From Callorhinus ursinus (taxonomy: Eukaryota > Chordata > Mammalia > Carnivora > Otariidae): a stretch of 64,000 bases of DNA. Below the pieces are notes generated by a model that saw only the letters and a list, made by a program, of their open reading frames with translations, was not told where the DNA came from and ran no database searches. Every line of letters starts with the position of its first letter. Position 1 is the first letter of the stretch. Shown piece by piece: positions 25,601 to 34,682 of this stretch. The position numbers were made by a program, and so were the translations under genes. Location of the stretch: assembly GCF_003265705.1 (NCBI RefSeq), contig NW_020312848.1:56339707-56403706 (forward strand). Direction: 5' to 3'.

Positions 25601-26703
25601 GTCTTCCTAAAATTCCCTGCTCTAGCCTTTAATTTGGCTGAGACTCCTTACTTTTGCCAGATCCTTTTATTAAAACAAAACAAAACAAAACAAAACAACA
25701 GCCCACGATAACTGGTCTTTCTGAATCAGTATTTTAGTATCTGTTCTGAAACTTGCAGGTTCAAGGACATTACAGAGCTTACAACTCCACCTCTTTTCAA
25801 GATCAGAAGGAAGGGAGATGGAGTGGGGAGAGAATCTCCCTTTGGAACTTTTAACCACGCTAAGACCTGTTACATTTCAACATTCTGCCACTCCTTCCCT
25901 CTGCAAAATAAATCTCAGACCAGCATACAAAGGACAGCAAAGTTACTCTTTGGGGGGGACTGTGATTTTGAACAGGGTAGCATCTTCGAGCCCCCTGGGG
26001 CTGGATCTTCCTGTTAAGGTGGTAATCTCTACCTGGAGGCAGCAAGAGGTCCTTCCGTCCCACGGGTGAAGCATTAGGAATGTGGAAGGACGAGAAATAA
26101 TGCAAAATCATACGCTTTGCGTTGTGCAGCTCTCGACTGCCAGAATTGGCCCGTCAGTTTATCTTGAGGCAGTTTTGTGTGGGGTATTTAGGTGGGGGGA
26201 GAGGGTTGCAGTTTTCAAGGTGAATTTTCACACACACACACACACACACACGCACGCACACACGCACGCACACACATGCCTGTGTTACAGAGCTAGAGAC
26301 CCGGCTAGCGTGTTTCTCAACGGGATAAGAAATTGGCTGATTTTGCTGTCGCTCATCTGGTTCCAAATCAACCAAACATCCGAGCTTTCATTTGAGGGAG
26401 ACTGGGGTTTTTTTTTGGAGTTGTCAAAGCTGGAATGGTCTTCTGTGGAGAAGCAAAGGGGCTGAGGCTGAGGCGGCAGGAGAGGACAGCTGCTGGGGGT
26501 TCCGACAGGAATTTCGATTGCCGTGGCCGCGGAGAAGCGCCACCAGGAAAGGTCTATGTGGCTAGTGCGTTCCCCACTCCCATCTCCAAAATCCCCCTGC
26601 ACCCGCGAGCGTGGACTTACCACCATGAAGAGCTGACCTCAGGGGTGAGCCAGGTCAAGAGCAGAGGGAGCCAGAGCCAGATTCCACCGAGAGGGGCGTT
26701 CAT
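1336..26703 (-). CDS. WNT2: WNT2, Wnt family secreted ligand; partial, coding exons 1-4 of 5
   Basis: This is the span of the spliced coding sequence seen here: 26703..26621, 24500..24274, 18916..18639 and 1600..1336. Joined, it gives 853 nt (284 codons plus one base) and the phases fit at every junction. The product starts with a hydrophobic signal peptide, followed by the Wnt domain with its conserved cysteines, and matches mammalian WNT2 almost residue for residue as I recall it (usual length about 360). Wnt proteins are secreted, carry a palmitoleate on a conserved serine and bind Frizzled and LRP5/6 to activate beta-catenin signalling; WNT2 is known in lung, cardiac and placental development. 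The C-terminal cysteine-rich part, roughly 75 residues in exon 5, is not in the window and should lie below position 1. No frameshift or stop was seen. The paralogue WNT2B was considered, but its N-terminus differs. Confidence 0.97.
1981..2180 (+). repeat. MIR element (old tRNA-derived SINE)
   Basis: It shows the MIR core order: 'ccaggcattgtgctaatgc', then 'tcttcacaacaatcctg', 'cagatgatgg', 'ttaaagcacttgcccca' and 'ggacatggctgg'. Diverged, no target duplication visible. Boundaries are approximate. Confidence 0.8.
3356..3374. repeat. Short (AC)n microsatellite
   Basis: A run of about nine AC units in WNT2 intron 3. Probably variable in length between individuals, with no other feature attached. 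Confidence 0.85.
5130..5365 (+). repeat. MIR element
   Basis: The MIR pattern is clear: 'cacacattatcttgtctaat', 'ttattattcccattctataa', 'gaaagccagggctcagcgag', 'gttacccagatagacggtgg', 'ctcccagatctgtgc'. Boundaries are approximate. Confidence 0.8.
5550..6475 (+). mobile_element. L1 3'-end fragment(s), sense to + strand
   Basis: The block 'gatgttcaacttcactagta' through 'caatgaaaatggagagc'-like sequence to 'tggaatattatgtgggcttt' matches the end of mammalian L1 ORF2/3'UTR (old L1M type). It closes near 6340-6475 with the carnivore L1 terminal sequence around 'tgttgtacacctgaagctaa' and 'gttaattatactttcact' plus an A-rich tail. It may be one element or two adjacent ones. Non-coding. Confidence 0.75.
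6552..6690 (+). mobile_element. MER5A-like hAT DNA-transposon fragment
   Basis: The sequence 'acagtgattctcattctggc', 'cacattaaaatcacctgggg' and 'aacctaggctgggggtgggt' follows the MER5A consensus order (non-autonomous hAT-Charlie). Old and diverged; edges approximate. Confidence 0.7.
8380..8900 (-). repeat. Ancient interspersed repeat, family uncertain
   Basis: Phrases such as 'gggtatagcattctgggttt', 'ggtgttgctccacaggcttt', 'gggaagtctgatgtctggct', 'ctttatcctgggtgttctga' and 'gggctccttcagtctggaaa' recur in mammalian genomes as an old, probably LINE-derived repeat. I cannot assign the family reliably from sequence alone, and the strand is a guess. Confidence 0.5.
9338..9960 (-). mobile_element. 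L1 3'UTR fragment, antisense, with internal tandem duplication
   Basis: A poly(T) run (9338-9350) followed by 'acaagttccagatgtacaac', 'tacaaagtgatcaccaccaa', 'attccacatatgaatgaaat' and 'tggctgagtagtattccact' is the reverse complement of a mammalian L1 3'UTR with its A tail. A 56-bp unit is present twice at 9690-9801. No coding potential. Confidence 0.85.
9690..9801. repeat. 56-bp direct tandem duplication (two copies)
   Basis: Unit 1 (9690-9745) and unit 2 (9746-9801) share 'cattctttatggctgagtag' through 'gtacatataccac' and differ at only a few bases near the end (cacgcactat / cacacactat). The duplication lies within the L1 fragment. Confidence 0.9.
11690..11990 (+). repeat. MIR element
   Basis: It contains 'cactaagcactttatacttg', 'tttttatccccatttcacag', 'atgaggacattgagatacct' and 'ccctaggtctcacaggcagt', the standard MIR order. 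Boundaries are approximate. Confidence 0.8.
14883..15081 (+). mobile_element. CAN SINE
   Basis: Head 'gccgcccgggtggctcagtc', internal 'ttgggctcaggtcatgatct', a CT tract with a short CG-alternating stretch, and an (AATA)n plus poly(A) tail. An imperfect flanking duplication is visible (cctacctcaaggg before, ccctacatcaaggg after). Antisense to WNT2. Confidence 0.93.
17860..18030 (+). repeat. MIR-like fragment
   Basis: The order 'ctgactttgctactgactct', 'ccgtgaccttgagcacctta', 'ctcacccaacaaatgggggt' resembles MIR ('tgtgaccttgggcaagt', 'cctcagtttcc' analogues). Weak, diverged match. Confidence 0.55.
18482..18534 (+). other. G-run block, possible G-quadruplex
   Basis: At least four runs of four or more G separated by one to three bases occur in about 50 nt on the + strand, the template strand of WNT2, starting roughly 105 nt into intron 3 downstream of the exon 3 donor. 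Confidence 0.75.
18639..18916 (-). CDS. WNT2: WNT2 coding exon 3
   Basis: The 278 nt encode residues 104-196. The acceptor is tttctgttgcag|GT and the donor AAG|GTATGG (GT at 18638-18637). The peptide carries [17 protein letters not shown], the cysteine pair in [22 protein letters not shown], and the Wnt-typical [20 protein letters not shown], and ends NNRAGRK in phase 0. All expected cysteines are present. Confidence 0.97.
19421..19615 (+). mobile_element. CAN SINE
   Basis: A near-consensus copy: 'ggggcgcctgggtggctcag', 'ttcggctcaggtcatggtcc', 'tcgagccccgcatcgggctc' and an A-rich tail. A rough flanking duplication, caaagaccgcctaga / caaagacccccaggg, supports insertion by retrotransposition. 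The low divergence suggests a young copy. Antisense to WNT2. Confidence 0.95.
21486..21685 (+). mobile_element. CAN SINE with 16-bp target-site duplication
   Basis: Full head-to-tail SINE with a (CT)n tract. The exact 16-bp duplication aatttgggggttgaga flanks it at 21470-21485 and 21686-21701. Antisense to WNT2 in intron 2. Confidence 0.96.
23600..23760 (+). repeat. Old interspersed repeat fragment, family uncertain
   Basis: 'ttcatccattcattcaactc' followed by 'ccctaccttgcagaatttac' and 'agtctactggggaa' follows the pattern of an ancient mammalian repeat ('size of ... ctgccctcaaggagctcac agtctagtggggga'). A second diverged copy seems present near 55,370-55,480. Confidence 0.45.
24274..24500 (-). 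CDS. WNT2: WNT2 coding exon 2
   Basis: The 227 nt encode residues 28-104 (part codon at each end). The acceptor is ...tcctttccag|G and the donor A|GTAAGT. The peptide starts [19 protein letters not shown] and includes the Wnt-conserved RQHRWNCNT block. The last base (A) joins GT of exon 3 to give Ser. The frame is also open upstream of the acceptor into intron 1, which is discussed as a finding. Confidence 0.97.
25674..25697. repeat. (AAAAC)n simple repeat
   Basis: About five units of aaaac in WNT2 intron 1. Confidence 0.9.
26229..26275. repeat. (CA)n microsatellite with CGCA interruptions
   Basis: About 47 bp of strictly alternating pyrimidine-purine sequence (CA with several CG steps) lies about 350 bp inside intron 1 from the WNT2 exon 1 donor. 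Such tracts are often polymorphic and can adopt Z-DNA. Confidence 0.95.
26621..26703 (-). CDS. WNT2: WNT2 coding exon 1 (start codon and signal peptide)
   Basis: The ATG lies at 26703-26701 and the exon ends at 26621, followed by donor GTAAGT (26620 downward). The 83 nt encode residues 1-27 plus two bases of codon 28. The peptide begins [20 protein letters not shown], a typical signal peptide with a tryptophan/leucine core, and cleavage is expected just after it. The start context is TTAATATGA, with A at -3 and A at +4, so moderate. The exon is too short to show up as a long open frame; I found it from the split codon required by exon 2 (TG|G = Trp28). Confidence 0.97.
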
Positions 26704-26704
26704 A

Positions 26705-26725
26705 TTAACCCCCTTGCGTCCGCAT
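26705..26725 (-). other. uORF 2 in WNT2 leader (6 codons + stop)
   Basis: The minus strand reads ATG CGG ACG CAA GGG GGT TAA. The stop codon ends one nucleotide before the WNT2 ATG, so ribosomes finishing here would be right on the main start. The context is weak (C at -3). Confidence 0.6.
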
Positions 26726-26729
26726 CAGG

Positions 26730-26753
26730 TCAGACTCCGTGTGCGGGCGCCAT
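26730..26753 (-). other. uORF 1 in WNT2 leader (7 codons + stop)
   Basis: The minus strand reads ATG GCG CCC GCA CAC GGA then GTC TGA. Context is C at -3 and G at +4, so weak to moderate. The stop precedes uORF2 by 4 nt. Confidence 0.6.
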
Positions 26754-28460
26754 GCGTGCCTGGAGCAGAAGCGCTCAGCGCCGGGAGCGCCTCGTCACGG
26801 CCGCCGGCGCCTCGCCGCGCCCCCGCCCCCCGCTCGCGTCTGCGGCGAGTGGCGAGACTCGCTGATAAAGTTTCAAACCACCAGCGGGGCGAGCGATAAA
26901 GGCCAGCCCTGGCCGCCTCGCCCACAGCCCAATTCCCCAGGCGCAGCGAGCGCGGGCAGCCCGAGAGCTCTGCGCGCCTCCTGCGCGCCCCTGTCCGTTC
27001 AGCTCCCCGCCTGCCGGGAGCAGCCGAGGGAGGGGGTGCGGCGCCGGGTGGGGCGGGGGGCGCGGGTTTTATACAAGGGTGGATGAAAGGATGGCAAGAG
27101 ATGTCTGGCGATGAGGTGAGGCGGGGACGGAGGAACACCTCCGCTTGGCCTCGAGCACCCGCGGAGGTAGGCACCTTTCGGGAAGCTCCCGGTCAGAGAG
27201 CATCAGTGGGGCTCCTGCCACAGGACTGGTGTGGCGGAAAGACGAAGCTACCCTCCGGCAAACAGAAGTCTCCGAGCGTGCAATGTGGGGAAAATGAAGG
27301 AGAGGATGAGGAGATTACTGTGTACAGGATGCAAGAATCCAGAGATGATTTTCAACTCATTGCTCCGCTTCTCTCCCAACGCCAAGAGGAAGAGCGAGTG
27401 GAGATTTGGGGCTGCCGAGGCGAAGCCCGGCAAGGTTGGGGAGGGAGGGGCCAGGCCTCAGGGAAATGAAGACCTGTGGCCTTGATTCCTCGGAGCTGGG
27501 CTTATATACAGAGCTCGCAGGGTGGGGAGCCGGGAGTCCATGACCCTCCGGACCTCACCCAGGCACCCTCAGCCAAAGTGTCTGGGGAAGATGCGGTTTT
27601 TACGCACCCTCAGCTCCTCCCCGGCGCTGTGGAGCGCAAAAGATCACAGAGGGAGGAACCGAGGCAGCGGGGAGCTGCCGGGGGTCTGTGCTCCAACACG
27701 GGTCACGCCTTTGCGCCTCGCGGGGGTAAAAGGACCCTGGGTCCTGGATCTGGGCCCCCCCGCACAGAGCCAAGAGAGGCTCAGGCTCACGGGTGGAGCA
27801 TCTTAAGCAGCAACTGGCTTGTAGCCCCGCCGTTTATCACCGGAAAGGAAGGAAGACCAGGAACTCGTGGCGGCCGTGAACTGTTCCATTGCTCTTTTCC
27901 TGGGGTGGAGGGACCCGCCGCCCGCCAGGGGAGCGTGCCTTGGGGAATGGGGAATGTGTGTGCGTGTTGAGGGTGGGGGTGGGCGCCGCATTGTTCGCAC
28001 GGTGAGGAGGGGTGGCTGTCCAGATAGAAAGGACAGGGTCTCCCCCCCACCCACTCCCAGGGCCTGGACTAGCCGGAGCATCAGCCCTTGCTGGGCGCGA
28101 GCGCGGTGAGAGGCTGGACGGGGCCAAGCTCAGAAACGCCAAAAACCTGAAAGATGCTGTCATCGCCACCCCCATCCCCCCCGCCGATCCCTGGCAGGTC
28201 CAGCCCCTCCCAGGCTGACCCAGATACATCCCTGTTTGGGTCCGGAAAGGGAGGGGAGGGAAACAAGCACCGCGCCACCCACGACTCGGGAAGAGCAGGG
28301 CTGTGCGCCAGGGCCGCTCCATATCGCTGGGCCGCGACCCAAGGGAAGTTCTGGTCGGTCTGTGCCGGTCGGGAGGGAGGGGTGAGGAGGGCGCGGGGCA
28401 GGAGTGGGTGGGGGTTGCTTTTCTGCTCACAGTGTGTGCACACGCTGGTGGCGGCGTGGG
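26750..28460. promoter_or_regulatory. CpG-rich island over the WNT2 promoter
   Basis: CpG steps are dense, especially 26750-27070 and 27880-28400, in a window that is otherwise CpG-poor and AT-rich. The island covers the 5'UTR, the TATA box and about 1.4 kb upstream. The long open frames here on both strands arise from GC richness and do not look like genes. Edges judged by eye. Confidence 0.8.
27067..27073 (-). promoter_or_regulatory. WNT2: TATA box, probable WNT2 core promoter
   Basis: TATAAAA is read on the minus strand within TGTATAAAACCCGCG, in a GC-rich setting, about 365 nt upstream of the WNT2 ATG. Transcription would start near 27,040. A second TATA-like sequence, TATATAAG, lies on the same strand at 27502-27508. 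Confidence 0.65.
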
Positions 28461-30870
28461 AGGCGGGGTGAGCGATGTGATAGGCACCGAACAGCAAGAA
28501 ATAATCTCATTTACCTCTTTGCTTATGCTCATAAACCTCTTTCCTGGAGGAAAGATAGGAAGAATAAGCTACGGCTTACTTCCACTCTACTTTGTCCAGT
28601 CTCTTTCAGTAAATCCAGAAACTTGGGACATGTGGAAGAAATGAGTGGCCCCAGAGGAACCCTAAGTTGCCAAAATTTCACTTCTACCAGCAAATAATGT
28701 AGGGGCGTGTATGTGTATGTTGGGAAAGGTAGGCAGCTGTATGCTTCTCTTTTGGACTAGGAGACCTGAAACTACCTAAAAAACTCAACTCCAAGTTCCA
28801 CCCACCTCAGCACCTCCTGTCCTCACAGCTAAGGGGAGTTAGAAATACAAGGAGTGTGACCATCAGCTTAGAGGCCCTTCCTCTCCGCCCGGGGAATTAT
28901 TGAGTGGCCAGGACATCTGCCCTTCAGTTGTTGGTGAGGCCAGTGGAATGACCTAAACCTGAAACAGACCTTCTGGAAAAAGAACGGACCATCCCCAAAG
29001 CTAATTAAATCCACTCCAAAGGACTTCATCCTGGGGCAGAAGTACCACATGACTTGCAGAGAAGAAATCAGCTTTGGTAAAAGGCAAAAAGCTGAAAAGT
29101 TCAAGAGAAGCTAAATCCAGATGTGAAAATAGGTCCACCCAAACACCCCTTCCTGACCTGTCTAGAGGCAGTCTGGACCAGATGACTTGTCTCTTTCAGA
29201 TCTGTGATTACATTTCCCTTTATTCTCCACCCCTATTCACTTATGACCCATTATGAGCCCTGTACCACTCCTCTTCCTGCTAACAGGTCTGACTTGCCTC
29301 CCTCCTCATCTGTACCTGTCTTCAGATGAACCCTTCACTTTGAAGATAGTGTGTTCACTACTAGAAGAAGTTGGGGAATGCTCAAGAAAATGCAGAGAAA
29401 GGGAAGTTATTACAATCCTCACTTCTCTTGCAATAAAAACTACCACCCTAAAGAAGAGTTAATAAATAATGAAGTAAATTGCATATGACTTCAGCTATGC
29501 TATAGCAGATGATGAGGTAAGGAGAGGCAGGGTTCAGAGTGTCATTAGGCCTATATATGTCTGCTTTTTTTTTTTAATTTAGTGAGAAATCTCAGAATTG
29601 ACTGTAAAACTCATTTACAGTATACAGAACCTGATTCCCTTTCTGGAGATTAATGTTAGTTTGCTTATAACTTCGGTATAGCATCATAGCCAAATGAGTC
29701 AGTCTATTTTCTTAGTTAGATCCATTGTTTGTCTAATCTCCCAGGGCAGAGAGAGAACTAATTTACTACCAAACCATCTCCACCCTTTAAAAATGGAGAG
29801 TTACTTCTTCAACCAAATAGTCATTTGTGTTTCAGTCTGAACTGGCTTCTTCCTAAGGCAGTGACTCCTAATTTAGCTACTCACTAACCAATGATTCAAA
29901 GGTCTAGTATCTCCAACTTAGATTCAGTGACCTTAAGTGAAAACATTTTGTATTAACAGGATGGGTCAAAATAGGAAATAAAAATATATCTTTTTATTTT
30001 CTAAGTCTATGAGTATCATATACATTACAATATAGGTTATATATAAAATAACAACAATATATATCATTACAATTTTTTACTTGCTAAGTTTATCCAACTT
30101 AGCGTATTGTATACATAACATAGGTTAATTTTGAAATTTTAAGTTTGTTTTCAATGTCCTTTGCCCCTTTCCCTCTTTAGTCACTCCTAAAATTTTATTA
30201 AGTGCGCTCTTACCTATTCTTCGTCAAAAATTCCTCTTAGGAATAGTTAAAAGTATCAGTCAAATCTCAGTGTGCATTTAAATGTGCACCAAAGACCCGC
30301 TTCTAGCCGTGAAAGAGTAATAGGTACCTGACTTGTTCTCCTACTGGGAAGAAACCTCTAAAGCTACGTGTGACAAATCTTTTCAGGCACTGGGTAATAG
30401 GCAGCACACAGCTGTGATCTTTGAGAGAAGGGACATACATGAGGTATGCTCCATGACTATCCCATAGTTGTCCTGGTTTTTCTGCTAAAAGGCACCTTTT
30501 TTTCCCCTGGGGTGCAAGAAAGTGGAATCCATACGGAGTAGTCTCATTTAAGGAGAACTTGGAGTCTTGGACTATTGAAGCAGCTGAAATTGGCAGGGTA
30601 GCATATCAGAAAGTAGGTAGCTGTGAAAAAGGGGGCCCTAAGAATCTACATGGGGATTCACCATGGTTCTTTGGCCAAGAGCTGAGATGAATATGGACAT
30701 GATAAGACTGCACGGCCTAGCAGGGATCTCCTGCTGCATATCATGCAGTGTTGAGAGACAGAATTTTATCTCAGTGGGGGTGGAGAGACCTCATGAAGCA
30801 CTTCAAGCATTCACTTTAGATGTTAGAAAGGCCATCCCTTTAGGAAGGGCACACCTTTGTGTAAAAATCA
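28461..30870. other. Upstream flank of WNT2, no gene or repeat recognised
   Basis: About 2.4 kb of moderately AT-rich unique-looking sequence between the CpG island and the L1 block. I see no exon, RNA gene or clear mobile element. Distal WNT2 regulatory sequence could lie here, but nothing in it proves so. Confidence 0.6.
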
Positions 30871-30879
30871 TGTTTTAGG

Positions 30880-32980
30880 TCAAAAATTCAAAAATTTGTC
30901 TCTCCATATCACATTCTCAAAGAATAAAAACAAACCAGACAAGCCAAGGGAAATTTACAAGAATAAAACCAACACTCATTAAAGGAAGACCATATTGTAT
31001 AATTTACAGTGTTGAACATACAATAACAAAAATTAATAGGCAAGTGAAAAACCAGAAAAATGTGACTCAGACTCAAGAAAAAGCAGTCAAAAGAAACTGA
31101 CTCTGAGATGGCCTAGATGTAGGAACTGGTGGGAAAAAATTTTTTTAATAACTTGTAATTATGTTCAAGTATTTAAGGGAAAATATGATCACAATGAACA
31201 AGTAGATGGAGAATCTCAGTAGAGAAATGAAAGCCACAAGAAACAAGTGAAAATCTAGGACCAAAAAGTATAATGTCTGAAATGAAAACTTCACTGAATG
31301 GGTATAACAATGGAATGGGGTTGGAAGGAGAAAAGAATGATAAACTAAAAGATAGAAGTTATCTCATCTGAAGAACAGAGAGAAAAGATACTGAAAATTA
31401 AAGAAATGTAGCCTCAGATATCTTTGGTACAATGCCAAGTAGTCTAATATATGTGGAAGTGAATTCCAAAAATAAAGGAGAGAGAAAATGTGAGATTATA
31501 TATACGTATATGAAAAAACACTGTACCATATTTGTCCAATATAAGAGAACACATTCATTTATAGACCCAAGAGGGTCAGAAAACCCCAAGCAGAATAAAT
31601 ACAAAGCATATCACACCTACATATATCATAATCAAACTGTTTAAAACCAAAGATGAGAAAAATCTCTAAAGCAGCCAAAGGGAAGAGATACATTAAATAC
31701 AGGTGAACAAGAATATGAATTACAGCTAATTTTTCATTAGCAATAATGGAAGTCAGGAGACAAGAAAGCAACTTTTAAAAAATACTTAAAGAAAAAAAGT
31801 GGTCTCCACAGAATTCTACAAGTGAAAGATATCTTTCAAAATTGAAAGAGGAGCTGTTCTTTGTTTCTTCTTCTTCCCCTTACCTTGCAAATAAGGACTA
31901 CACTCCATGAGTATGGGCAAAATTGAAACAAAGTAACCCCAATAAAGTCTAAAGCCAGCTCTTGACAGGATCAAAGTGAGCCATAAGAAAACTCAACTCT
32001 CCCTGTAAAGAACATATCATTCAGGGTCTCTTTAAATTTTCATCCATTATATCCAGCACCTAAAAATTAAAACAAAACCCAGCAAGCAAATCAACAGAAA
32101 AGAGAGCCAGAAGTAATTTAGAGTTTTGATTTGAGTTACCAAAATAACTTTTAAAAGTTCAAAAAATAACATAATTTTAACAGAGAACTGGAACTCATAC
32201 AGAAAACTTAAATAAGAATCCTAGAACCGAGGGAGGGGAAAGGGCATTTGTGACTGAAATTAAGAATTAGATAGATAGTTTGAGGAACTATCTAGAATCA
32301 GCAGAACAGTGGACTAATAAACAAGAAAAGAGGTCAATAAAAAGTACCTACATAATGCACAGAGAGAATTAAAAGGATATAAAATATAGAAAGGAAAATA
32401 AGAGATCAAGTGAAAGTGTCTAGAGGAGAGAGAGAATGGAACTAAAGAAATATTTCTGAGAATTTTCCAAAATGATGAAAGAAAGAAATGCACATACTCA
32501 AGAAATCTACAGACTTGAAGCAGAACAAATACAGGGAAAACCATTCTTAGGCACATCACACTTAAATTGCTGACAAAGACAAGGAGAAAATATTAAAGCT
32601 GCATGAAGAGACAGGCACAGTAGCTTTGTGGGAGAAACCATAAGCTAGGGCTGGCTTTTCAATGGAAGCTGTTGAAATCAGAAGACAGTAGAATGACATC
32701 TTAAAAAAAAAGAGGGGTGATAGGTGGGACTGCTAAACAGGAATTCTATAATCGTTGTAAAGATCCTTCAAAAATGAAGACAAAACAAAGATGCTTTCAA
32801 ACAAAAGCTAAGAAAATAAATATTAAGATAATTCTTTAGATTGAAGGAAAATTATACCAGATAGTATTATGGAATTGCAGGAAAGAATGAATACTGAGAA
32901 GGGTAAATTTGTGGGAAGATATAAAATGGTATTAATGTTAAAACAGTTATTAAGTGATTATAATATCTTGTGAGGTTTAA
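30880..32980 (+). mobile_element. Old L1 (L1M-type) remnants, two overlapping segments, sense
   Basis: Purine-rich sequence matches the 5'UTR/ORF1 and inter-ORF zones of old mammalian L1s: 'aatgtgactcagactcaaga', 'gaaaaatctctaaagcagcc', 'ggaagtcaggagacaagaaa', then again 'aaattgctgacaaagacaag', 'gaagacagtagaatgacatc' and 'ccttcaaaaatgaagacaaa'. The inter-ORF piece occurs at about 31,640-31,850 and again at about 32,560-32,800, which implies two copies. Many stops, no coding capacity. Confidence 0.7.
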
Positions 32981-32999
32981 AACATGTAAAAGGAAAATG

Positions 33000-33800
33000 T
33001 ATGACATCACCAGCACAAAAAGCAGGAGGGTACTCTGATTCCAGGTTAGATGGAGTAAGTAATACTTTGTCTCTCCCACTGAATAGAGATACAACTTGGA
33101 AAGAATGCATAGAGAAGCTATTTGAAGACTATGAAAAGGAAATGGTAGTGGGTGGATTGAAGAAAATGGAAATTTTAAGTACTAATAAGTTATGATGAGT
33201 TTCTTATTTTGTACCTCCTCTGGTATCCTGCAGCCTGGACCCAAGGTAGCTAAACCCTTGAAGTGGGTACCTTGTATGAACAGAGGGACCTACAGGAGAA
33301 GACTCCAGAGAAGCCCTCTGGTTTTGATTCAAGGAGCATGAAAGGGACTCCTAATATACCAGAGAGAGTGGGAGAAATCCCCTCAGTGCTATCTCTTCAC
33401 CCCATATCTCTTACACCTGGGTCTCCTGAAAAGTCCTATGTTGGTGTTGGCAGTAGTGACAGTAGCAATAGTGAGAGCCCACATGTGTCTAAAACTCTGA
33501 CAGATGGGAAAATTCCTTTCCAAAAAGGGGAGCTGTGGTTTCAAGAAAGCAGGACAAAATTCCATTGCCTTTTTTTCCTCTTTTCATTCCTCTTCTGTTG
33601 TGTGGCTCCAAAAATGGGTATAATCACAGAAAGTAAATGGCAGAGTGAGATAACTAAAGCCACAGTTTCTGGCCATAGGACCAAGAAGGGGAGTCCTTGA
33701 GAACCAGAAAATATCTGGGAAGTCAGAGAGAATGAGGAACTTGGAAAAAAGACCCCAAAACATTGTATGTGAACTCTTGTGCCTATTCCCAAGCTGTACA
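33000..33800. other. Segment between L1 remnants, nothing firm
   Basis: About 0.8 kb with a 145-codon open frame at 33263-33700 (+) that matches no protein I know and lies inside a block of L1 debris. Likely part of an old L1 5' region or other repeat. Not called as a gene. Confidence 0.4.
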
Positions 33801-34266
33801 CATGTGGATCTGACTCTAAATATCATACAAAAGACTTTGAGAACAGAACTATGAGATAGACCACCTCCCAGGTACCAGACAAACCACTATGTCTTATATG
33901 TGTGAGGCGGGCATGAATAGCATTGCAAAGGCTTTGAAAATTGAAATAACATCAGAACATGAAGCCACAGAAAGTTGGTCAGAATTTTTAGCCTGAACCC
34001 AACTGGGTTGATTGTATGCTAAAACAAGACTATCAGCAATCTCCACAGGACTTAATCAAGACCCAGAGTCTTCTCATGATCTATTCAAAATGTCCAGGAT
34101 ATGATAAAAATTACTTGGAATGCAAAGAACCACAAAAAAATCCAAATCATATAGGAAAAGATAATCTACAGACACTAATTTCTAGATGACACAGGTGTTG
34201 AAATTATCAAAGACTTTTAAAGCAGTTGTTATGAAAATGTGCCAAGAAGTAAGGCTGAATACTTTT

Positions 34267-34282
34267 TTTAAAGATTTTATAT

Positions 34283-34317
<35 letters not shown>

Positions 34318-34499
34318 TTTGAGAGAGAGAGAATGAGAGAGAGAGAGAGGGAGAGAGCACATGAGAGGGGGGGAGGGTCAGAGGGCAAAGCAGACTCCCT
34401 GCCAAGCAGGGAGCCCAATGCGGGACTCGATCCAGGGACTCCAGGATCATGACCTGAGCCGAAGGCAGTTGCTCAACCAACTGGGCCACCCAGGCACCC
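34267..34499 (-). mobile_element. CAN SINE (first of an adjacent pair)
   Basis: Reverse orientation: the (TTTA)n tail of at least ten units and the GA-rich tract come first, and 'gggccacccaggcaccca' (head) comes last. Flanked by aggctgaatacttttt on the low side and aggatgaataccttttt on the high side. Confidence 0.95.
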
Positions 34500-34514
34500 A
34501 GGATGAATACCTTT

Positions 34515-34682
34515 TTTTAAAAAAAGATTTTATTTATTTGAAAGAGAGCATGAGCAGAAAGAGGGGCATAGGCAGACTCCCCACTGAGCAGGGAGCCTGG
34601 ACCTGGGGCTCAATCCCAGGACCCTGAGATCATGACCTGACCTGAAGGCAGACACTTAACCAACTGAGCCCCCAGTAGCCCC
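34515..34682 (-). mobile_element. CAN SINE (second of the pair, same target)
   Basis: A reverse-oriented SINE that shares the target site of its neighbour: aggatgaatac occurs at 34500 and again at 34683, giving three copies of the target around two SINEs. Slightly more diverged head (gagcccccagtagcccc). Confidence 0.93.

Larger units (their letters stand above)
24501..26620 (-). other. WNT2: WNT2 intron 1 (2.1 kb)
   Basis: GTAAGT at 26620 and tcctttccag at 24501 bound it. It contains an (AAAAC)n run at about 25674-25697 and a CA-rich microsatellite at 26229-26275. The 280 nt just upstream of exon 2 are open in the WNT2 frame. Nothing else recognised. Confidence 0.9.
26704..27040 (-). promoter_or_regulatory. 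WNT2: WNT2 5'UTR (predicted)
   Basis: The region lies between the WNT2 ATG and the expected start site 25-30 nt downstream of the TATA box at 27067-27073. It is GC-rich, with the T-rich motif tgataa at 26863-26868 (a GATA-type site on the + strand). It contains two minus-strand short uORFs immediately before the main start: 26753-26730 (MAPAHGV-stop) and 26725-26705 (MRTQGG-stop). No intron is apparent. The 5' limit is an inference from the TATA position. Confidence 0.6.

Noticed and set aside
26621..26703. WNT2 residues that differ from the human protein (Ser where human has Asn before SSWW; Lys instead of Glu in exon 4)
   Set aside because: As I recall, the mouse protein has the same residues, so these are likely ancestral mammalian states rather than anything specific to this species.
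26725..28644. Many overlapping open frames of 80-230 codons on both strands around 26.7-28.6 kb
   Set aside because: They lie in a CpG island where stop codons are rare. Compositions are proline/arginine/glycine-rich in all frames with no recognisable domain. The 231-codon minus frame (27837-28532) has no splice or homology support.
33263..33700. 145-codon open frame on the + strand
   Set aside because: It sits between L1 remnants, resembles no known protein and lacks promoter or splice context; most likely repeat-derived or chance.
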